Notes: generated by a model from the letters alone, not told the origin. A stretch of 64,000 nt of DNA from Pseudahrensia aquimaris (GCF_042676045.1 NZ_JBHTJV010000002.1:310001-374000), one strand, 5' to 3'. Positions 43,667-54,796 are shown, numbered from the stretch's first letter. Translations and numbers: made by a program.

Positions 43667-46285
43667 ATGGACTTGAACAATTACACCGAAAGAATGCGCG
43701 GTTTCGTGCAGTCGGCGCAAGCTAAAGCGCTGGCGGACGGACACCAGCAATTTGCACCAGAACATCTCTTGAAGGTTTTGCTCGATGACGAGCAGGGCAT
43801 GGCTGCTTCGCTCATCGACCGTGCTGGGGGCGACGCCAAGAAGGCCCATTTGGCAACCGAAGCTGCGATTGCGAAACTGCCGAAAGTCTCTGGCTCGCAA
43901 GGTCAGCTCTATCTTACACCCGCTTTGGCCAAGGTTTTTGAACAGGCCGACAAGGTCGCCAAGAAAGCAGGCGATTCTTACGTCACTGTAGAACGCTTTT
44001 TGCTCGCGATGGCGATGGAAAAAGATGCGCCCACCCATGCGATCTTAAAGAATGCCGGCGTTACCGCCCAAGGGCTGAACAATGCCATCGAGGAAATCCG
44101 CAAGGGCCGCACGGCGGACACGGCGTCCGCCGAAGAAGGCTATGATGCGCTGAAGAAATACGCCCGCGATCTGACCAAAGATGCCCGTGAAGGCAAGTTG
44201 GACCCTGTGATCGGGCGCGACGAGGAAATTCGGCGTGCCGTTCAAGTTTTGTCGCGGCGCACGAAGAACAACCCTGTTTTGATCGGCGAGCCGGGCGTGG
44301 GTAAAACCGCGATTGCCGAAGGTCTTGCGTTGCGCATCGTCAACGGCGATGTGCCGGAAAGCTTGCGCGATAAGCAGTTGCTGGCGCTCGACATGGGCTC
44401 TCTGATCGCTGGCGCGAAATACCGGGGTGAATTTGAGGAACGCCTAAAGGCTGTGCTGACCGAGGTGCAGGATGCAGCCGGCAACATCATCCTGTTCATC
44501 GACGAAATGCACACGCTGGTCGGTGCCGGTAAATCCGAAGGCGCGATGGATGCCTCTAACCTGTTGAAACCTGCCTTGGCGCGGGGCGAGCTGCACTGCG
44601 TTGGCGCGACTACGCTTGATGAATACCGCAAGCATGTGGAGAAGGACGCTGCTTTGGCGCGGCGCTTCCAGCCTGTGTTTATCGCTGAACCGACGGTGGA
44701 AGACACGATCTCGATTCTGCGCGGCATTAAGGAAAAGTACGAACTTCACCACGGCGTACGCATCACCGATTCCGCACTGGTGTCGGCTGCGATGCTGTCG
44801 AACCGCTACATCACCGACCGTTTCTTGCCGGACAAGGCTATCGATCTGATGGACGAGGCCGGATCACGACTGCGGATGCAGGTGGATTCCAAGCCTGAAG
44901 AGTTGGACGAATTAGACCGCCGCATCATCCAGTTAAAGATTGAGCGCGAGGCCCTGAAGAAGGAGACCGACAAGGCCTCTGCCGACCGGCTTGAAAAGCT
45001 GGAAGAGGATCTGTCCGATCTGGAAGAGAAGGCGCAGGAATTGTCGGCCCGCTGGATGGCGGAGAAGGACAAGCTGTCCGGCACCCGCGACCTCAAGGAG
45101 CAATTGGACCATGCGCGCTCCGAATTGGAAATCGCGCAGCGTAATGGCGACTTGGCGAAGGCGGGTGAGTTGTCCTACGGCGTTATCCCCAATCTGCTAA
45201 AGCAGATCGAGGAAGCCGAGGGCGAGGAAGACAATGATGCCAAGGCGATGGTGGAAGAGGCGGTCACGCCCGATCACATCGCTCACATTGTCTCCCGCTG
45301 GACGGGCATTCCCGTTGACAAAATGCTCGAAGGTGAGCGCGAGAAACTGCTCAAGATGGAAGACGTTCTGGGCGAGCGCGTTGTGGGGCAGGGAGAGGCT
45401 GTTGCTGCCGTTTCCCGCGCCGTGCGGCGTTCGCGGGCCGGGTTGCAAGACCCGAACCGTCCGCTTGGTTCGTTCATCTTCCTCGGGCCCACGGGTGTGG
45501 GAAAGACGGAGCTGACCAAGACGCTGGCCGATTATCTATTCGATGACGACAGCGCCATGGTGCGGCTGGATATGTCGGAATTCATGGAGAAACATTCGGT
45601 CGCTCGTTTGATCGGTGCGCCTCCCGGTTATGTCGGCTATGACGAAGGTGGTGTACTGACAGAAAGCGTTCGCCGCAGGCCGTATCAAGTCGTGCTGTTC
45701 GACGAGATCGAGAAGGCTCATCCGGATGTCTTCAACGTGCTGTTGCAGGTGCTTGATGATGGGCGCTTGACCGACGGACAGGGTCGCACGGTCGATTTCC
45801 GCAACACGCTGATCATCATGACGTCGAACATCGGCGCGGATTTCCTCGTCAATCTGAAAGAAGATGAGGATGTTGATAAGGTGCGTGAGCCTGTGATGGA
45901 CATGATGCGCGCATCGTTCAGACCTGAATTCCTCAACCGTGTGGACGAGACGATCCTGTTCCACAGGCTGAAGAAGTCGAACATGAAAGCCATCGTCAAA
46001 ATCCAACTGGCACGGCTTGAGAAGTTGTTGGAGGATCGCAAGATCGTCATCGAGTTGGACGATGATGCGATGGAATGGCTGGCTGACAAAGGATACGATC
46101 CGGCCTACGGAGCGCGTCCGCTGAAGCGGGTTATCCAAAGCGAGTTGCAAGACCCGCTTGCGGAGCAAATTCTGGCTGGTGACATCGCAGATGGCGCAAT
46201 CGTCAAGGTTACGTCCGGCACCAAGCGGCTTCAGTTCCACGTTAAAGGCTCGAAGCTAAAATCTGTACCGAAAGAAGCGGCCTGA
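43667..46285 (+). CDS. clpB: ATP-dependent disaggregase ClpB
   Basis: ClpB (872 residues) rescues aggregated proteins with DnaK. The N-domain has two Clp repeats (1-145). NBD1 has Walker A at 207-214 (GEPGVGKT). A long coiled-coil middle domain (about 405-525; LDRRIIQLKIEREALKKETD) distinguishes ClpB from ClpA. NBD2 has Walker A 607-614 (GPTGVGKT). The true start is ATG 43667 (MDLNNYTERMRGF) with AGGAAAGGAA ahead. A hairpin follows the stop. Confidence 0.97.
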   Translation: MDLNNYTERMRGFVQSAQAKALADGHQQFAPEHLLKVLLDDEQGMAASLIDRAGGDAKKAHLATEAAIAKLPKVSGSQGQLYLTPALAKVFEQADKVAKKAGDSYVTVERFLLAMAMEKDAPTHAILKNAGVTAQGLNNAIEEIRKGRTADTASAEEGYDALKKYARDLTKDAREGKLDPVIGRDEEIRRAVQVLSRRTKNNPVLIGEPGVGKTAIAEGLALRIVNGDVPESLRDKQLLALDMGSLIAGAKYRGEFEERLKAVLTEVQDAAGNIILFIDEMHTLVGAGKSEGAMDASNLLKPALARGELHCVGATTLDEYRKHVEKDAALARRFQPVFIAEPTVEDTISILRGIKEKYELHHGVRITDSALVSAAMLSNRYITDRFLPDKAIDLMDEAGSRLRMQVDSKPEELDELDRRIIQLKIEREALKKETDKASADRLEKLEEDLSDLEEKAQELSARWMAEKDKLSGTRDLKEQLDHARSELEIAQRNGDLAKAGELSYGVIPNLLKQIEEAEGEEDNDAKAMVEEAVTPDHIAHIVSRWTGIPVDKMLEGEREKLLKMEDVLGERVVGQGEAVAAVSRAVRRSRAGLQDPNRPLGSFIFLGPTGVGKTELTKTLADYLFDDDSAMVRLDMSEFMEKHSVARLIGAPPGYVGYDEGGVLTESVRRRPYQVVLFDEIEKAHPDVFNVLLQVLDDGRLTDGQGRTVDFRNTLIIMTSNIGADFLVNLKEDEDVDKVREPVMDMMRASFRPEFLNRVDETILFHRLKKSNMKAIVKIQLARLEKLLEDRKIVIELDDDAMEWLADKGYDPAYGARPLKRVIQSELQDPLAEQILAGDIADGAIVKVTSGTKRLQFHVKGSKLKSVPKEAA

Positions 46286-46297
46286 TCTGACAGGGCT

Positions 46298-46329
46298 GGC
46301 GGCTCATCTTAACGATACGACGAGCCGCC
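46298..46329 (+). terminator. Hairpin downstream of clpB
   Basis: GGCGGCTC (46298-46305) and GAGCCGCC (46322-46329) form a perfect 8-base stem with a 16-base loop, 13 bases after the stop. There is no T-tract, so it may stabilise the 3' end rather than terminate. Confidence 0.35.
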
Positions 46330-46394
46330 GCCATCTTCATGTCCGGTTCATGTTAGAAGTCTTACTCTCAGGCTTGTTTCGGTGGAGGATCGGT

Positions 46395-47783
46395 ATGAAC
46401 AAACATTTCAAACGTTCTCTGTTTGCCAGCGCAATCGGCCTCGCGCTTCTAGGCGCTCCTGCATTGGCGCAGGATTATGATATTTTCATTGATGATTATG
46501 GCCGCCGTGTTCTGGTTGATCCTTACACGGGCGAGGTCTTGCGCGTTATTCCAAGGAGCCAAACCAGAGCCTTCATGCGAGAGCAGCGGCGTATGCGGCA
46601 GTTGGAGCGCGAGGAACGCCGCGAACGTCGCCGCGCAAAGTTGCGGCGCGAGTTGGACCGTGTGTTGGGTTGGGATGACGATCGCAACTTCGAAGACGAA
46701 ACGTTTGATGATCGTCCGCGCCAACCGGGCGGCTTCTATCTTGATGAATACGAAGACCGCCAACGTGCGCAGCGTAACAGGGAACCTGAGCCATTCGATG
46801 ACCGCGTAGAGCGCGCGCCGTTGGCTGAGCCGCGTGACGATGGTGATCGCTTGGCACGGCTGCCGGAGCCGTCTGATGTTGCGCCGCAACTGGAGCGGGC
46901 TAGACCTTCGCGCCCTGATTGGTATTTCACCAAGCCGGATATTTCTAAAGCCAGCGTTGCGAAGTTACAGATATTCCTAGATCGGGAGGGCTTTTCACCC
47001 GGTGTGATCGATGGCGCGTGGGGTGAGAACATGGTGAAAGCTCTGCGGGCCTGGCAGGAGGCGAAGGGGTCGAATGCTGATCTCACAAACCCCTTGGTGC
47101 TGGAAGCGATGATCAAGAAATCTGGCGACGGGTTCAAGACCTATAGGATCACCCGCGCCGATGTGGCTGGCCCCTTTGTAGCATCCATTCCCATCGACTA
47201 TGGCGAGAAAGCGCGGATGGAGAGCATGGCTTTCACATCGCCTCTGGAGAAATTGGCGGAGCGCTTTCATATGAGTGAAGCGTATCTGCGACGACTGAAC
47301 CCCGGTGCAGATTTCAATTCTGCTGGCACGACCATTCGGGTGGTGGATACGGGATCATATGTAAAGCGGAAAGTGCACTATATCTTGGCTGACAAAGCGA
47401 AAGAACAAGTGCGGGCCTATGATCGCAACGGTGGGCTGGTTGCTGCATATCCCGCCACAATCGGCAGTGCAGCCACGCCTTCACCGTCCGGCAAGGTCGA
47501 GATTTCTCGCATCGCTCTTGATCCCAATTACACCTACAACCCGCAAAAGAATTTTAAGCAGGGTGATAATGATAAGGTGCTCACCATTCCGCCTGGTCCA
47601 AACGGTCCTGTGGGGTCGGTCTGGATTGCTTTATCCAAACCGACTTACGGAATTCACGGCACACCAAATCCCGATAAAATTGGTAAGACCAATTCGTATG
47701 GTTGCATCAGATTGACCAATTGGGACGCAAGGGAGTTGGCAGGGTTGGTGCGCGAAGGCGTGACGGTGGAGTTTGTAGAGTAG
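46395..47783 (+). CDS. L,D-transpeptidase with peptidoglycan-binding domain (YkuD)
   Basis: The 462-residue exported enzyme has a signal peptide ending at PALA-QDYD. A highly charged Arg/Glu/Asp region follows (about 50-170), then a PG-binding_1-like domain (about 175-235; KLQIFLDREGFSPGVIDGAW) and a C-terminal YkuD domain (about 320-462). The catalytic motif YGIHGTPNPDKIGKTNSYGC (HG-x11-GC) continues IRLTNWD. It forms 3-3 crosslinks or attaches proteins to peptidoglycan. ATG 46395 with GGAGG ahead is the start. Confidence 0.92.
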   Translation: MNKHFKRSLFASAIGLALLGAPALAQDYDIFIDDYGRRVLVDPYTGEVLRVIPRSQTRAFMREQRRMRQLEREERRERRRAKLRRELDRVLGWDDDRNFEDETFDDRPRQPGGFYLDEYEDRQRAQRNREPEPFDDRVERAPLAEPRDDGDRLARLPEPSDVAPQLERARPSRPDWYFTKPDISKASVAKLQIFLDREGFSPGVIDGAWGENMVKALRAWQEAKGSNADLTNPLVLEAMIKKSGDGFKTYRITRADVAGPFVASIPIDYGEKARMESMAFTSPLEKLAERFHMSEAYLRRLNPGADFNSAGTTIRVVDTGSYVKRKVHYILADKAKEQVRAYDRNGGLVAAYPATIGSAATPSPSGKVEISRIALDPNYTYNPQKNFKQGDNDKVLTIPPGPNGPVGSVWIALSKPTYGIHGTPNPDKIGKTNSYGCIRLTNWDARELAGLVREGVTVEFVE

Positions 47784-47823
47784 CTTCGATTGGCCCTTTT
47801 ATAACAAATTGATCCCAGCAAAG

Positions 47824-47853
47824 AAAAAGCCCGGTTCTTTCGAACCGGGCTTT
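47824..47853. terminator. Bidirectional intrinsic terminator
   Basis: GCCCGGTTC (47829-47837) and GAACCGGGC (47842-47850) form a perfect 9-base stem around TTTC, with five As on the left and TTT on the right. It serves both the L,D-transpeptidase (plus) and the fasciclin gene (minus). Confidence 0.85.
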
Positions 47854-47879
47854 CGCATTCAAAGCGGGGATAAGACCGC

Positions 47880-48356
47880 TTATTCTTTTGGAAGGATCAC
47901 TTTGTCGATGACGTGGATCACACCGTTGTCTGTTTCAATGTCGGCTGTAACGATCTTCGCGTCTTGGACCATCGGGCCGTTGTCGAGGTCAATTTTGACT
48001 TCTTGGCCTTGGACAGTTTTCGCCATCATGTCGTCTGTGAGGTCTGTTGACATCACTTTGCCAGCGACAACGTGGTAGGTGAGGATTGCCGTGAGTTTGT
48101 CCTTGTTTTCTGGCTTCAGCAAATCCTCAACCGTGCCTGCTGGCAGGGCTTCAAAGGCAGCGTTGGTTGGTGCAAATACAGTGAACGGACCTTCGCCTTT
48201 CAGCGTATCTACCAAGCCAGCAGCTTTTACAGCGGCGACCAGTGTGGAGAAGTCGCTGTTGCCAGCTGCTGTATCGACGATATCGGCGGCGCTGGCTGGC
48301 ATTACTGCAGCAGCGAGAATGGCGGCGGATGCAAGTGTCTTTGTAAAGATGTTCAT
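47880..48356 (-). CDS. Fasciclin (FAS1) domain protein
   Basis: A 158-residue secreted protein with a signal peptide (MNIFTKTLASAAILAAAVMP then ASA). One FAS1 domain has the classic GEGPFTVFAPTNAAFEALPA (H1 region) and AILTYHVVAGKV, with IDKVILP at the end (H2). FAS1 proteins mediate adhesion or surface contact. ATG 48356 with AGAGGAAA upstream is the start; the frame extends 25 codons beyond. Confidence 0.92.
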   Translation of the reverse strand: MNIFTKTLASAAILAAAVMPASAADIVDTAAGNSDFSTLVAAVKAAGLVDTLKGEGPFTVFAPTNAAFEALPAGTVEDLLKPENKDKLTAILTYHVVAGKVMSTDLTDDMMAKTVQGQEVKIDLDNGPMVQDAKIVTADIETDNGVIHVIDKVILPKE

Positions 48357-48596
48357 GTTCGTTTCCTCTTGGGAGCTTGTTTGGTTGAACGCTTCTGCAT
48401 TCACAAGAAGAACGAGTTCAGATTGGGGCAAGTTTCATGACTTCTCGTCGCACCCTGATATAAAAATTTTGAGGTCTGTTGCGGTATCGGTGAAACCAAA
48501 TGTGCGTTGATCTCGTGTGGTCGCGCTTCCGTTTGGTTGACAATTGATCGGTCTTGGCGTGACGGTCTTGAGCAAGCAATTCTTAGGCCGATTTTT

Positions 48597-50135
48597 TTGA
48601 CTGACATACCCCAGACAAGCGCTCACCATTGTGCGCCGGACAAACGGAAATATGTGTTGATCACCGCGATCTTGGCGAGCGCGCTTGGTTTTATCGACGG
48701 ATCGATTGTCTCAATTGCCATCCCGCAAATTCGTCAAAGTCTGGATGCCAGTTTTGCGCAAGCCCAATGGGTCCACAACGCTTATATTTTGTTTCTCGCC
48801 GCATTCATTCTGGTTGGGGGTGCTGCGGGCGACCGTTTTGGCATCCGCAGAACGTTTGGATTCGGGATTGGGTTGTTCATTGCCGCTTCACAATTATGCG
48901 CGGTGGCCTGGTCGCCAGAATCGCTGATCGTTTTTCGAATGCTGCAAGGCATGGGTGCTGCGATTATGGTGCCGGGGTCTATGTCTATTATTGCCCGTAA
49001 TTTTCCCCGTGAAGAACGGGGTAAGGCTTTGGGTATTTGGGTGGCAGCCTCTTCAATCACCACGTCTATGGGACCATTGCTTGGTGGCTTGCTGTTGTCT
49101 CAAGCTGATGGGGAAATCTGGCGCTTTATCTTCGCAATCAACTTGCCCCTGGGCGGATTGGCTTTGGCACTGTTGTGGTGGCAGGTGCCCAACGATGCGC
49201 CACGAGAGCGCAAGAGGCTGGATTTGATGGGCGCGGTATTGGTTACGCTGTCTCTCGGTGCAATTGCTGGTGGCTTGACGTTATATGGCGAGGCTGGAGG
49301 CGGTTTGGGCTCGTTGGTGATTTTTGGTACTGGCTTGGTTCTTTTGGTTTTCGCATTGCTTTGGGAATGGCGCACACCGCATGCGATGATTGATTTGGCT
49401 CTATTTACTGAACGCACCTTTTGGGGCGGTAATGTTTTCACGTTTTTGGTCTGGATGGGCCTTGGCACGCTGTTTTTCTATCTGCCGATGACTGTCGTGG
49501 TGGGCTGGCAGATGAGTGAGTTCTACGCGGGGCTTATGTTTCTACCTTTCTCGGCGGTGATCGCAACGCTCTCTCCGATTGTCGGGCGATATGTTGATAA
49601 GCTCGGACCGCGACCATTTTTGATCGCCGGCGGTATTTTCTCGGTCATTGGATATGCCAGCATGAGCAGAGCCGTCTGGGTGCAGGACTATTGGTATGGT
49701 GTTCTGCCATCACAATTTCTAATCGGCATATCTTTGGGGCTGGCAGGTTCAACGGTGGCGGTCGCGGTGCTTTCCGCAGTGCCTGACGATAAATCCGGGG
49801 TAGCATCAGGCATCAACAATATGGTGGCGCGCATGTCTGGCTTGATCGGCGTTGCAGCTTTGGGAATTTTGGTTGCGGCGGTCTATGTGGCATCGGTCAT
49901 GGAGAGCGGGTTGCCAGCGGATATTGCTGCCATGGTCGCGCAGGCGGGTTTTGGCGAGCGCCTGACGGGCGGGCTGTATCAGATATCGACCCAGACTGCG
50001 CAAACTTTGGGCATGAATGCTGCTGTTGCAACGCTGTGTGCGACTCTGTCGGTCTTAAGTTTCGTTGGCGTAGTGGTTGCGTGGTTTACAATCGCGCCCG
50101 TGGCAAAAAATCAGGCGGCTGATGCTTTGAATTAG
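48597..50135 (+). CDS. MFS transporter, DHA2 (EmrB/QacA) type, non-ATG start
   Basis: A roughly 512-residue drug/proton antiporter with about 14 transmembrane helices. Motif C-like GSMSIIARNFPREERGKALG and RFIFAINLPLGGLALALLWW match the DHA2 family. GFIDGSIVSIAIPQIR in TM1 is the family D motif region. No ATG occurs before the first helix; the TTG at 48597 (TDIPQTS) is my choice, and the open frame reaches another TTG at 48507. The substrate is unknown. Its TAG overlaps the stop codon of the convergent M23 gene. Confidence 0.85.
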   Translation: MTDIPQTSAHHCAPDKRKYVLITAILASALGFIDGSIVSIAIPQIRQSLDASFAQAQWVHNAYILFLAAFILVGGAAGDRFGIRRTFGFGIGLFIAASQLCAVAWSPESLIVFRMLQGMGAAIMVPGSMSIIARNFPREERGKALGIWVAASSITTSMGPLLGGLLLSQADGEIWRFIFAINLPLGGLALALLWWQVPNDAPRERKRLDLMGAVLVTLSLGAIAGGLTLYGEAGGGLGSLVIFGTGLVLLVFALLWEWRTPHAMIDLALFTERTFWGGNVFTFLVWMGLGTLFFYLPMTVVVGWQMSEFYAGLMFLPFSAVIATLSPIVGRYVDKLGPRPFLIAGGIFSVIGYASMSRAVWVQDYWYGVLPSQFLIGISLGLAGSTVAVAVLSAVPDDKSGVASGINNMVARMSGLIGVAALGILVAAVYVASVMESGLPADIAAMVAQAGFGERLTGGLYQISTQTAQTLGMNAAVATLCATLSVLSFVGVVVAWFTIAPVAKNQAADALN

Positions 50136-52099
50136 AGCGATGCGACGGTGGTGTCCGGCTCGCGGCTCTTTTCGATCAAACTATCGATGCGGTTGCGTTC
50201 ACGTTCGAAGGCTGCCAACTGGGCGCCTTTCAGTGTTCTGCCGCTGGGCAAGCGGATTTTCATCGGATTGACCTTGTTGCCGTTCACGATGACTTCGTAA
50301 TGCAAGTGAGGGCCGGTGGAATATCCTGTTGAGCCAACCTGCCCGATAATCTGACCCTGGCGCACACGTGCGCCGGCTTTGATGCCTTTGCCCCAGCGGT
50401 GTTGGTGGTTGTAGGAGGTTTTGTAACCGTTGGCATGGCGGATGATCGTTTGTTTTCCGTAGCCTGAAGACCATCCGGCTTTTTCCACCACACCATTGCC
50501 AGCAGCTAGAATGGGCGTGCCGGTGGGGGCCGAGAAATCGACGCCCCAGTGCATTTTCACGCGGCGTGAGATTGGGTGGCGGCGTGGACCGAATTTTGAG
50601 CGGAACTTGCCCGTAGGGACCGGATTGCGAAGCAGGAACTGTTTGGCGCTCTTTCCTGTCTCGTCATAATAATCAACGCTATCATCGTCGCCTGCGCGAA
50701 AACGATAGTAGCGGCGCTTAACGCCTTGGATGGTCAAGCCAATGTAAACAATCTCGGATTGGGCACTGGCGAGTTCGTCATCTTCTTCCACAGAGTAAAA
50801 GACTTCCAGTTCGTCTTTCGGTCCTATCGTTGAGCGAAAATCCACGTCAAAAGCGACCGTGTTGACGATACGTTTTGCGTGTTCTTTGGAAAGTCCTTGG
50901 GAGAGTGCCGCACGATAAATGCCGTTGTACACGTTTGGCAGATTGGCGCGGGCGACCGTTGCAATAACACGTTCGTCATCGCCATTACTTTCAATCGCTG
51001 GAATGGGTGCCGGCTCCAGGGCAACGGAAACTTCTCTATCATCCGTCATTGCGACAGAGCCAAGGTGCTTGCCCGACCGATATGCCGATACGCGGCGCAA
51101 TTCGATCCGGGCTTCCGGCGACGGGCGTTCCCAAACAACACGCAGGCGGGTTCCGGCGGCGAGCTCTTTGGTTTTCAGTTGTTCGGCAAGTTCTGCAGCC
51201 ATCCGGCTGGTAGAATCGCCGTCGGCATCAAAGGAACCAAGGGCTGCTGTGAGACTCTGAGGTTGAGAAAGTACGATCACTTCTTCCGAATAGGCCTTTT
51301 GCGATGTTTCATCGTCAGAAGGAGTGGTGACGGTTACATTCTCCGCCGTTACTTTTGCCACCAGATCGGGGGTTTCGATGACAGCGTTGGGGTCTAGCGC
51401 AAAGCGGGTTGGGTTCAGGTAGGGCATCGCTGCGGTCTGGATATCGCCGTCGGTTAATGTGTCTGCGATTCTTGCGACCGCGAGTTCCGCTTCGAACGCG
51501 GAGATTTCTGCTGCGGTCTCGTAAGTTGCCGTTTTAATAGGGAAGGGAGCCGTTTCAATCGTTACCTCGCCCTCGACGTTTGCGGAGTAGATCACATCAC
51601 TGGCGGCGATCCGTTCCTTTTCGCCGCTTGTGGAAAAGACGGCCAATGCGTCAAAGGCCGGATAGTCTACTTTTTTTGCAGGTACGATTGCCAATGGCGC
51701 AGATGCATAGGTAAACGGCTTTTTGCGGATGACGTTTTTATTGCCGACTTTCGTGACGGTTGAGACTTGCAAAACCCGCTCACGGGCAGGCTCAAGCGCA
51801 ACCACGGAAATAAGGCGGTCCCCCTTCACCACATTCGATGCAGTGGAGTTGGCCAAAATACCTTGCATGATATTGGCTGGTACAGACATTTGTTGTCTGC
51901 CATCGAAGGCCACATATAAAGCACCGCCCATAAGAAGTACGGATGTCACACCAGTGAGCACGGTTCCGCTTAACCAACGCAGCGATACACGGCGGCGATC
52001 TGGCGGGCGACGACCATTGTCACTGACGAGTGGTTTGTCGTTGCCAAGATTGTCGATCACGCGCTGAACGTTGGTTTGAGACTTACGATGCAGTGCCAT
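50132..52099 (-). CDS. M23 family metallopeptidase, membrane-anchored
   Basis: The 655-residue protein has a short cytoplasmic N-terminus, one transmembrane helix (about 40-65; LSGTVLTGVTSVLLMGGALY), a long periplasmic region and a C-terminal LytM/M23 domain (about 510-610). Zinc-site motifs are HWGVDFSAPTGTPI and TGYSTGPHLHYEVIVNG, with NHQHRWGKG between. It cleaves peptide crosslinks in peptidoglycan or regulates an amidase. ATG 52099 (MALHRKSQTNVQRV) is the likely start; the frame runs 33 codons further. Confidence 0.92.
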   Translation of the reverse strand: MALHRKSQTNVQRVIDNLGNDKPLVSDNGRRPPDRRRVSLRWLSGTVLTGVTSVLLMGGALYVAFDGRQQMSVPANIMQGILANSTASNVVKGDRLISVVALEPARERVLQVSTVTKVGNKNVIRKKPFTYASAPLAIVPAKKVDYPAFDALAVFSTSGEKERIAASDVIYSANVEGEVTIETAPFPIKTATYETAAEISAFEAELAVARIADTLTDGDIQTAAMPYLNPTRFALDPNAVIETPDLVAKVTAENVTVTTPSDDETSQKAYSEEVIVLSQPQSLTAALGSFDADGDSTSRMAAELAEQLKTKELAAGTRLRVVWERPSPEARIELRRVSAYRSGKHLGSVAMTDDREVSVALEPAPIPAIESNGDDERVIATVARANLPNVYNGIYRAALSQGLSKEHAKRIVNTVAFDVDFRSTIGPKDELEVFYSVEEDDELASAQSEIVYIGLTIQGVKRRYYRFRAGDDDSVDYYDETGKSAKQFLLRNPVPTGKFRSKFGPRRHPISRRVKMHWGVDFSAPTGTPILAAGNGVVEKAGWSSGYGKQTIIRHANGYKTSYNHQHRWGKGIKAGARVRQGQIIGQVGSTGYSTGPHLHYEVIVNGNKVNPMKIRLPSGRTLKGAQLAAFERERNRIDSLIEKSREPDTTVASL

Positions 52100-52441
52100 G
52101 AATTTTGGCGGCTCCCGTTGGATGTGTTTTGATGTCGCCGCCCAGGAGCAAAGCAGCACCAAAACGGCTGTCCGCCTGTTTAAGCGTAGGCTGCACATAT
52201 GTTCAAGTGAGACGCATGTGCAGGATATTTGGTGCTAAAGTGGGGCGGTGAAGGATATAGCATGCGAGGATCGACAATTTGTCCACAGCACGATCGGCAA
52301 TCATATCCCTGGATTGGTGTTGTGGACCATATTTTGGTATGCCTGCAGGCGAGTAAGCGGGGTAAATGCCTTGTTTTGAGCGACTTTCGTATTTGCTTTC
52401 GAATTTTTTCGAAAAAAGTTTGAAAAAGCGAATTGAGCGTG
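52100..52441. promoter_or_regulatory. Upstream region shared by the M23 gene and the rRNA operon
   Basis: No gene is supported here. An 8-base inverted repeat CTGCACAT/ATGTGCAG lies at 52191-52198 and 52216-52223. Close to the rRNA promoter is an AT-rich tract with the perfect 14-base palindrome TTTTTTCGAAAAAA at 52404-52417, consistent with an UP-element or activator-binding region. Confidence 0.45.
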
Positions 52442-52470
52442 TTGACAGTTTCAAGCGGTTTAACCTATAT
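52442..52470 (+). promoter_or_regulatory. rRNA operon promoter
   Basis: TTGACA (52442-52447), a 17-base spacer and CTATAT (52465-52470) followed by AGCGC. This is a near-ideal alphaproteobacterial housekeeping promoter about 440 bases before 16S. Confidence 0.85.
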
Positions 52471-52596
52471 AGCGCTCACCGACGAAGCAGACAGCGCCTT
52501 GAGCGCACACATGCTGCTGACTTGGTCACCCCGGAAAGGCGTCGCTTCGGCGAAAACCTACCCCAGATTGGTAAGCGCTTAGGTGTGACCGATCAC

Positions 52597-52630
52597 AAAA
52601 CCTGTCGGGTTTTGGTTCTTTGAAAATTGA
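52597..52630 (+). promoter_or_regulatory. boxB/boxA antitermination element in the rRNA leader
   Basis: A small hairpin AAAACC/GGTTTT (52597-52613) is followed by GTTCTTTGAAAATTGA (52615-52630), which resembles the rRNA boxA consensus (TGCTCTTTAACA). In E. coli boxA recruits NusB/NusE to prevent premature termination of rRNA transcripts. Confidence 0.65.
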
Positions 52631-52634
52631 ATAT

Positions 52635-52664
52635 GAAGAAAGAGAAACGTGGGCGGCGGAGTTC
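52635..52664 (+). other. 5' arm of the 16S precursor processing stem
   Basis: GAAGAAAGAGAAACG (52635-52649) and GCGGCGG with GTTC (52653-52664) pair with the 3' arm at 54499-54526 around the entire 16S gene, with a short internal mismatch. It is the expected RNase III substrate. Confidence 0.75.
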
Positions 52665-52911
52665 TGCTGGACCATTTCCTTATGGTCCGAAACGAGACTT
52701 CGGCGGACACGTTTTTCGAGAATGTTACAAATACCAGAAGTTCACTTCGGTGAATTTCAGGTGTGTTAAATGTTCTCGTCAATTCGTGATGATCCTTCCC
52801 GGATCATCGCAAATTCTGATCGCAAGATCGGAAGCGTGACCCAGCTACTGCATTGAGTGCCATTTATGGTTCGCGGTAGTTGAATTATAGCCGGAACAAA
52901 ATCTCAAATAT

Positions 52912-54400
<1,489 letters not shown>

Positions 54401-54498
54401 AAGGATACTCCTTCAGCCAAATGTCGATTTATCGGCAGGCAGCTATTGGAATTTCATAGAACATAGGAAATCCTAAGTCATGGATTTCCAAAATTGCG

Positions 54499-54526
54499 GA
54501 ACCGCCGCCTTCGTTTCTCTTTCTTC
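54499..54526 (+). other. 3' arm of the 16S precursor processing stem
   Basis: GAACCGCCGCC (54499-54509) and CGTTTCTCTTTCTTC (54512-54526) complement the leader arm at 52635-52664. Confidence 0.75.
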
Positions 54527-54602
54527 TCGGATGCACACCACTCCTCGTCTTGCCGGAATAGGCAGGTTGAGTGCTGTTGGCCTGTCATAAATTAAAGAGA
54601 TT

Positions 54603-54679
54603 GGGCCGGTAGCTCAGTTGGTTAGAGCGCACGACTGATAATCGTGAGGTCGGAAGTTCAAATCTTCCTCGGCCCACCA
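54603..54679 (+). tRNA. tRNA-Ile (GAT)
   Basis: A 77-nt cloverleaf with encoded CCA. The anticodon loop CTGATAA gives GAT, the T-loop is TTCAAAT, and the acceptor pair is GGGCCGG/CCGGCCC-type. It is the usual first spacer tRNA of bacterial rRNA operons. Confidence 0.97.
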
Positions 54680-54720
54680 ATTTCCCTCGCTGAAATTAGG
54701 TCGTGAACTCAAGCAGTTTA

Positions 54721-54796
54721 GGGGCCATAGCTCAGTTGGGAGAGCGGTAGCTTTGCAAGCTTCAGGTCGTCGGTTCGATCCCGTCTGGCTCCACCA
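54721..54796 (+). tRNA. tRNA-Ala (TGC)
   Basis: A 76-nt cloverleaf with encoded CCA. The anticodon loop TTTGCAA gives TGC, and the T-loop is TTCGATC. It is the second spacer tRNA, 41 bases after tRNA-Ile. Confidence 0.97.
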
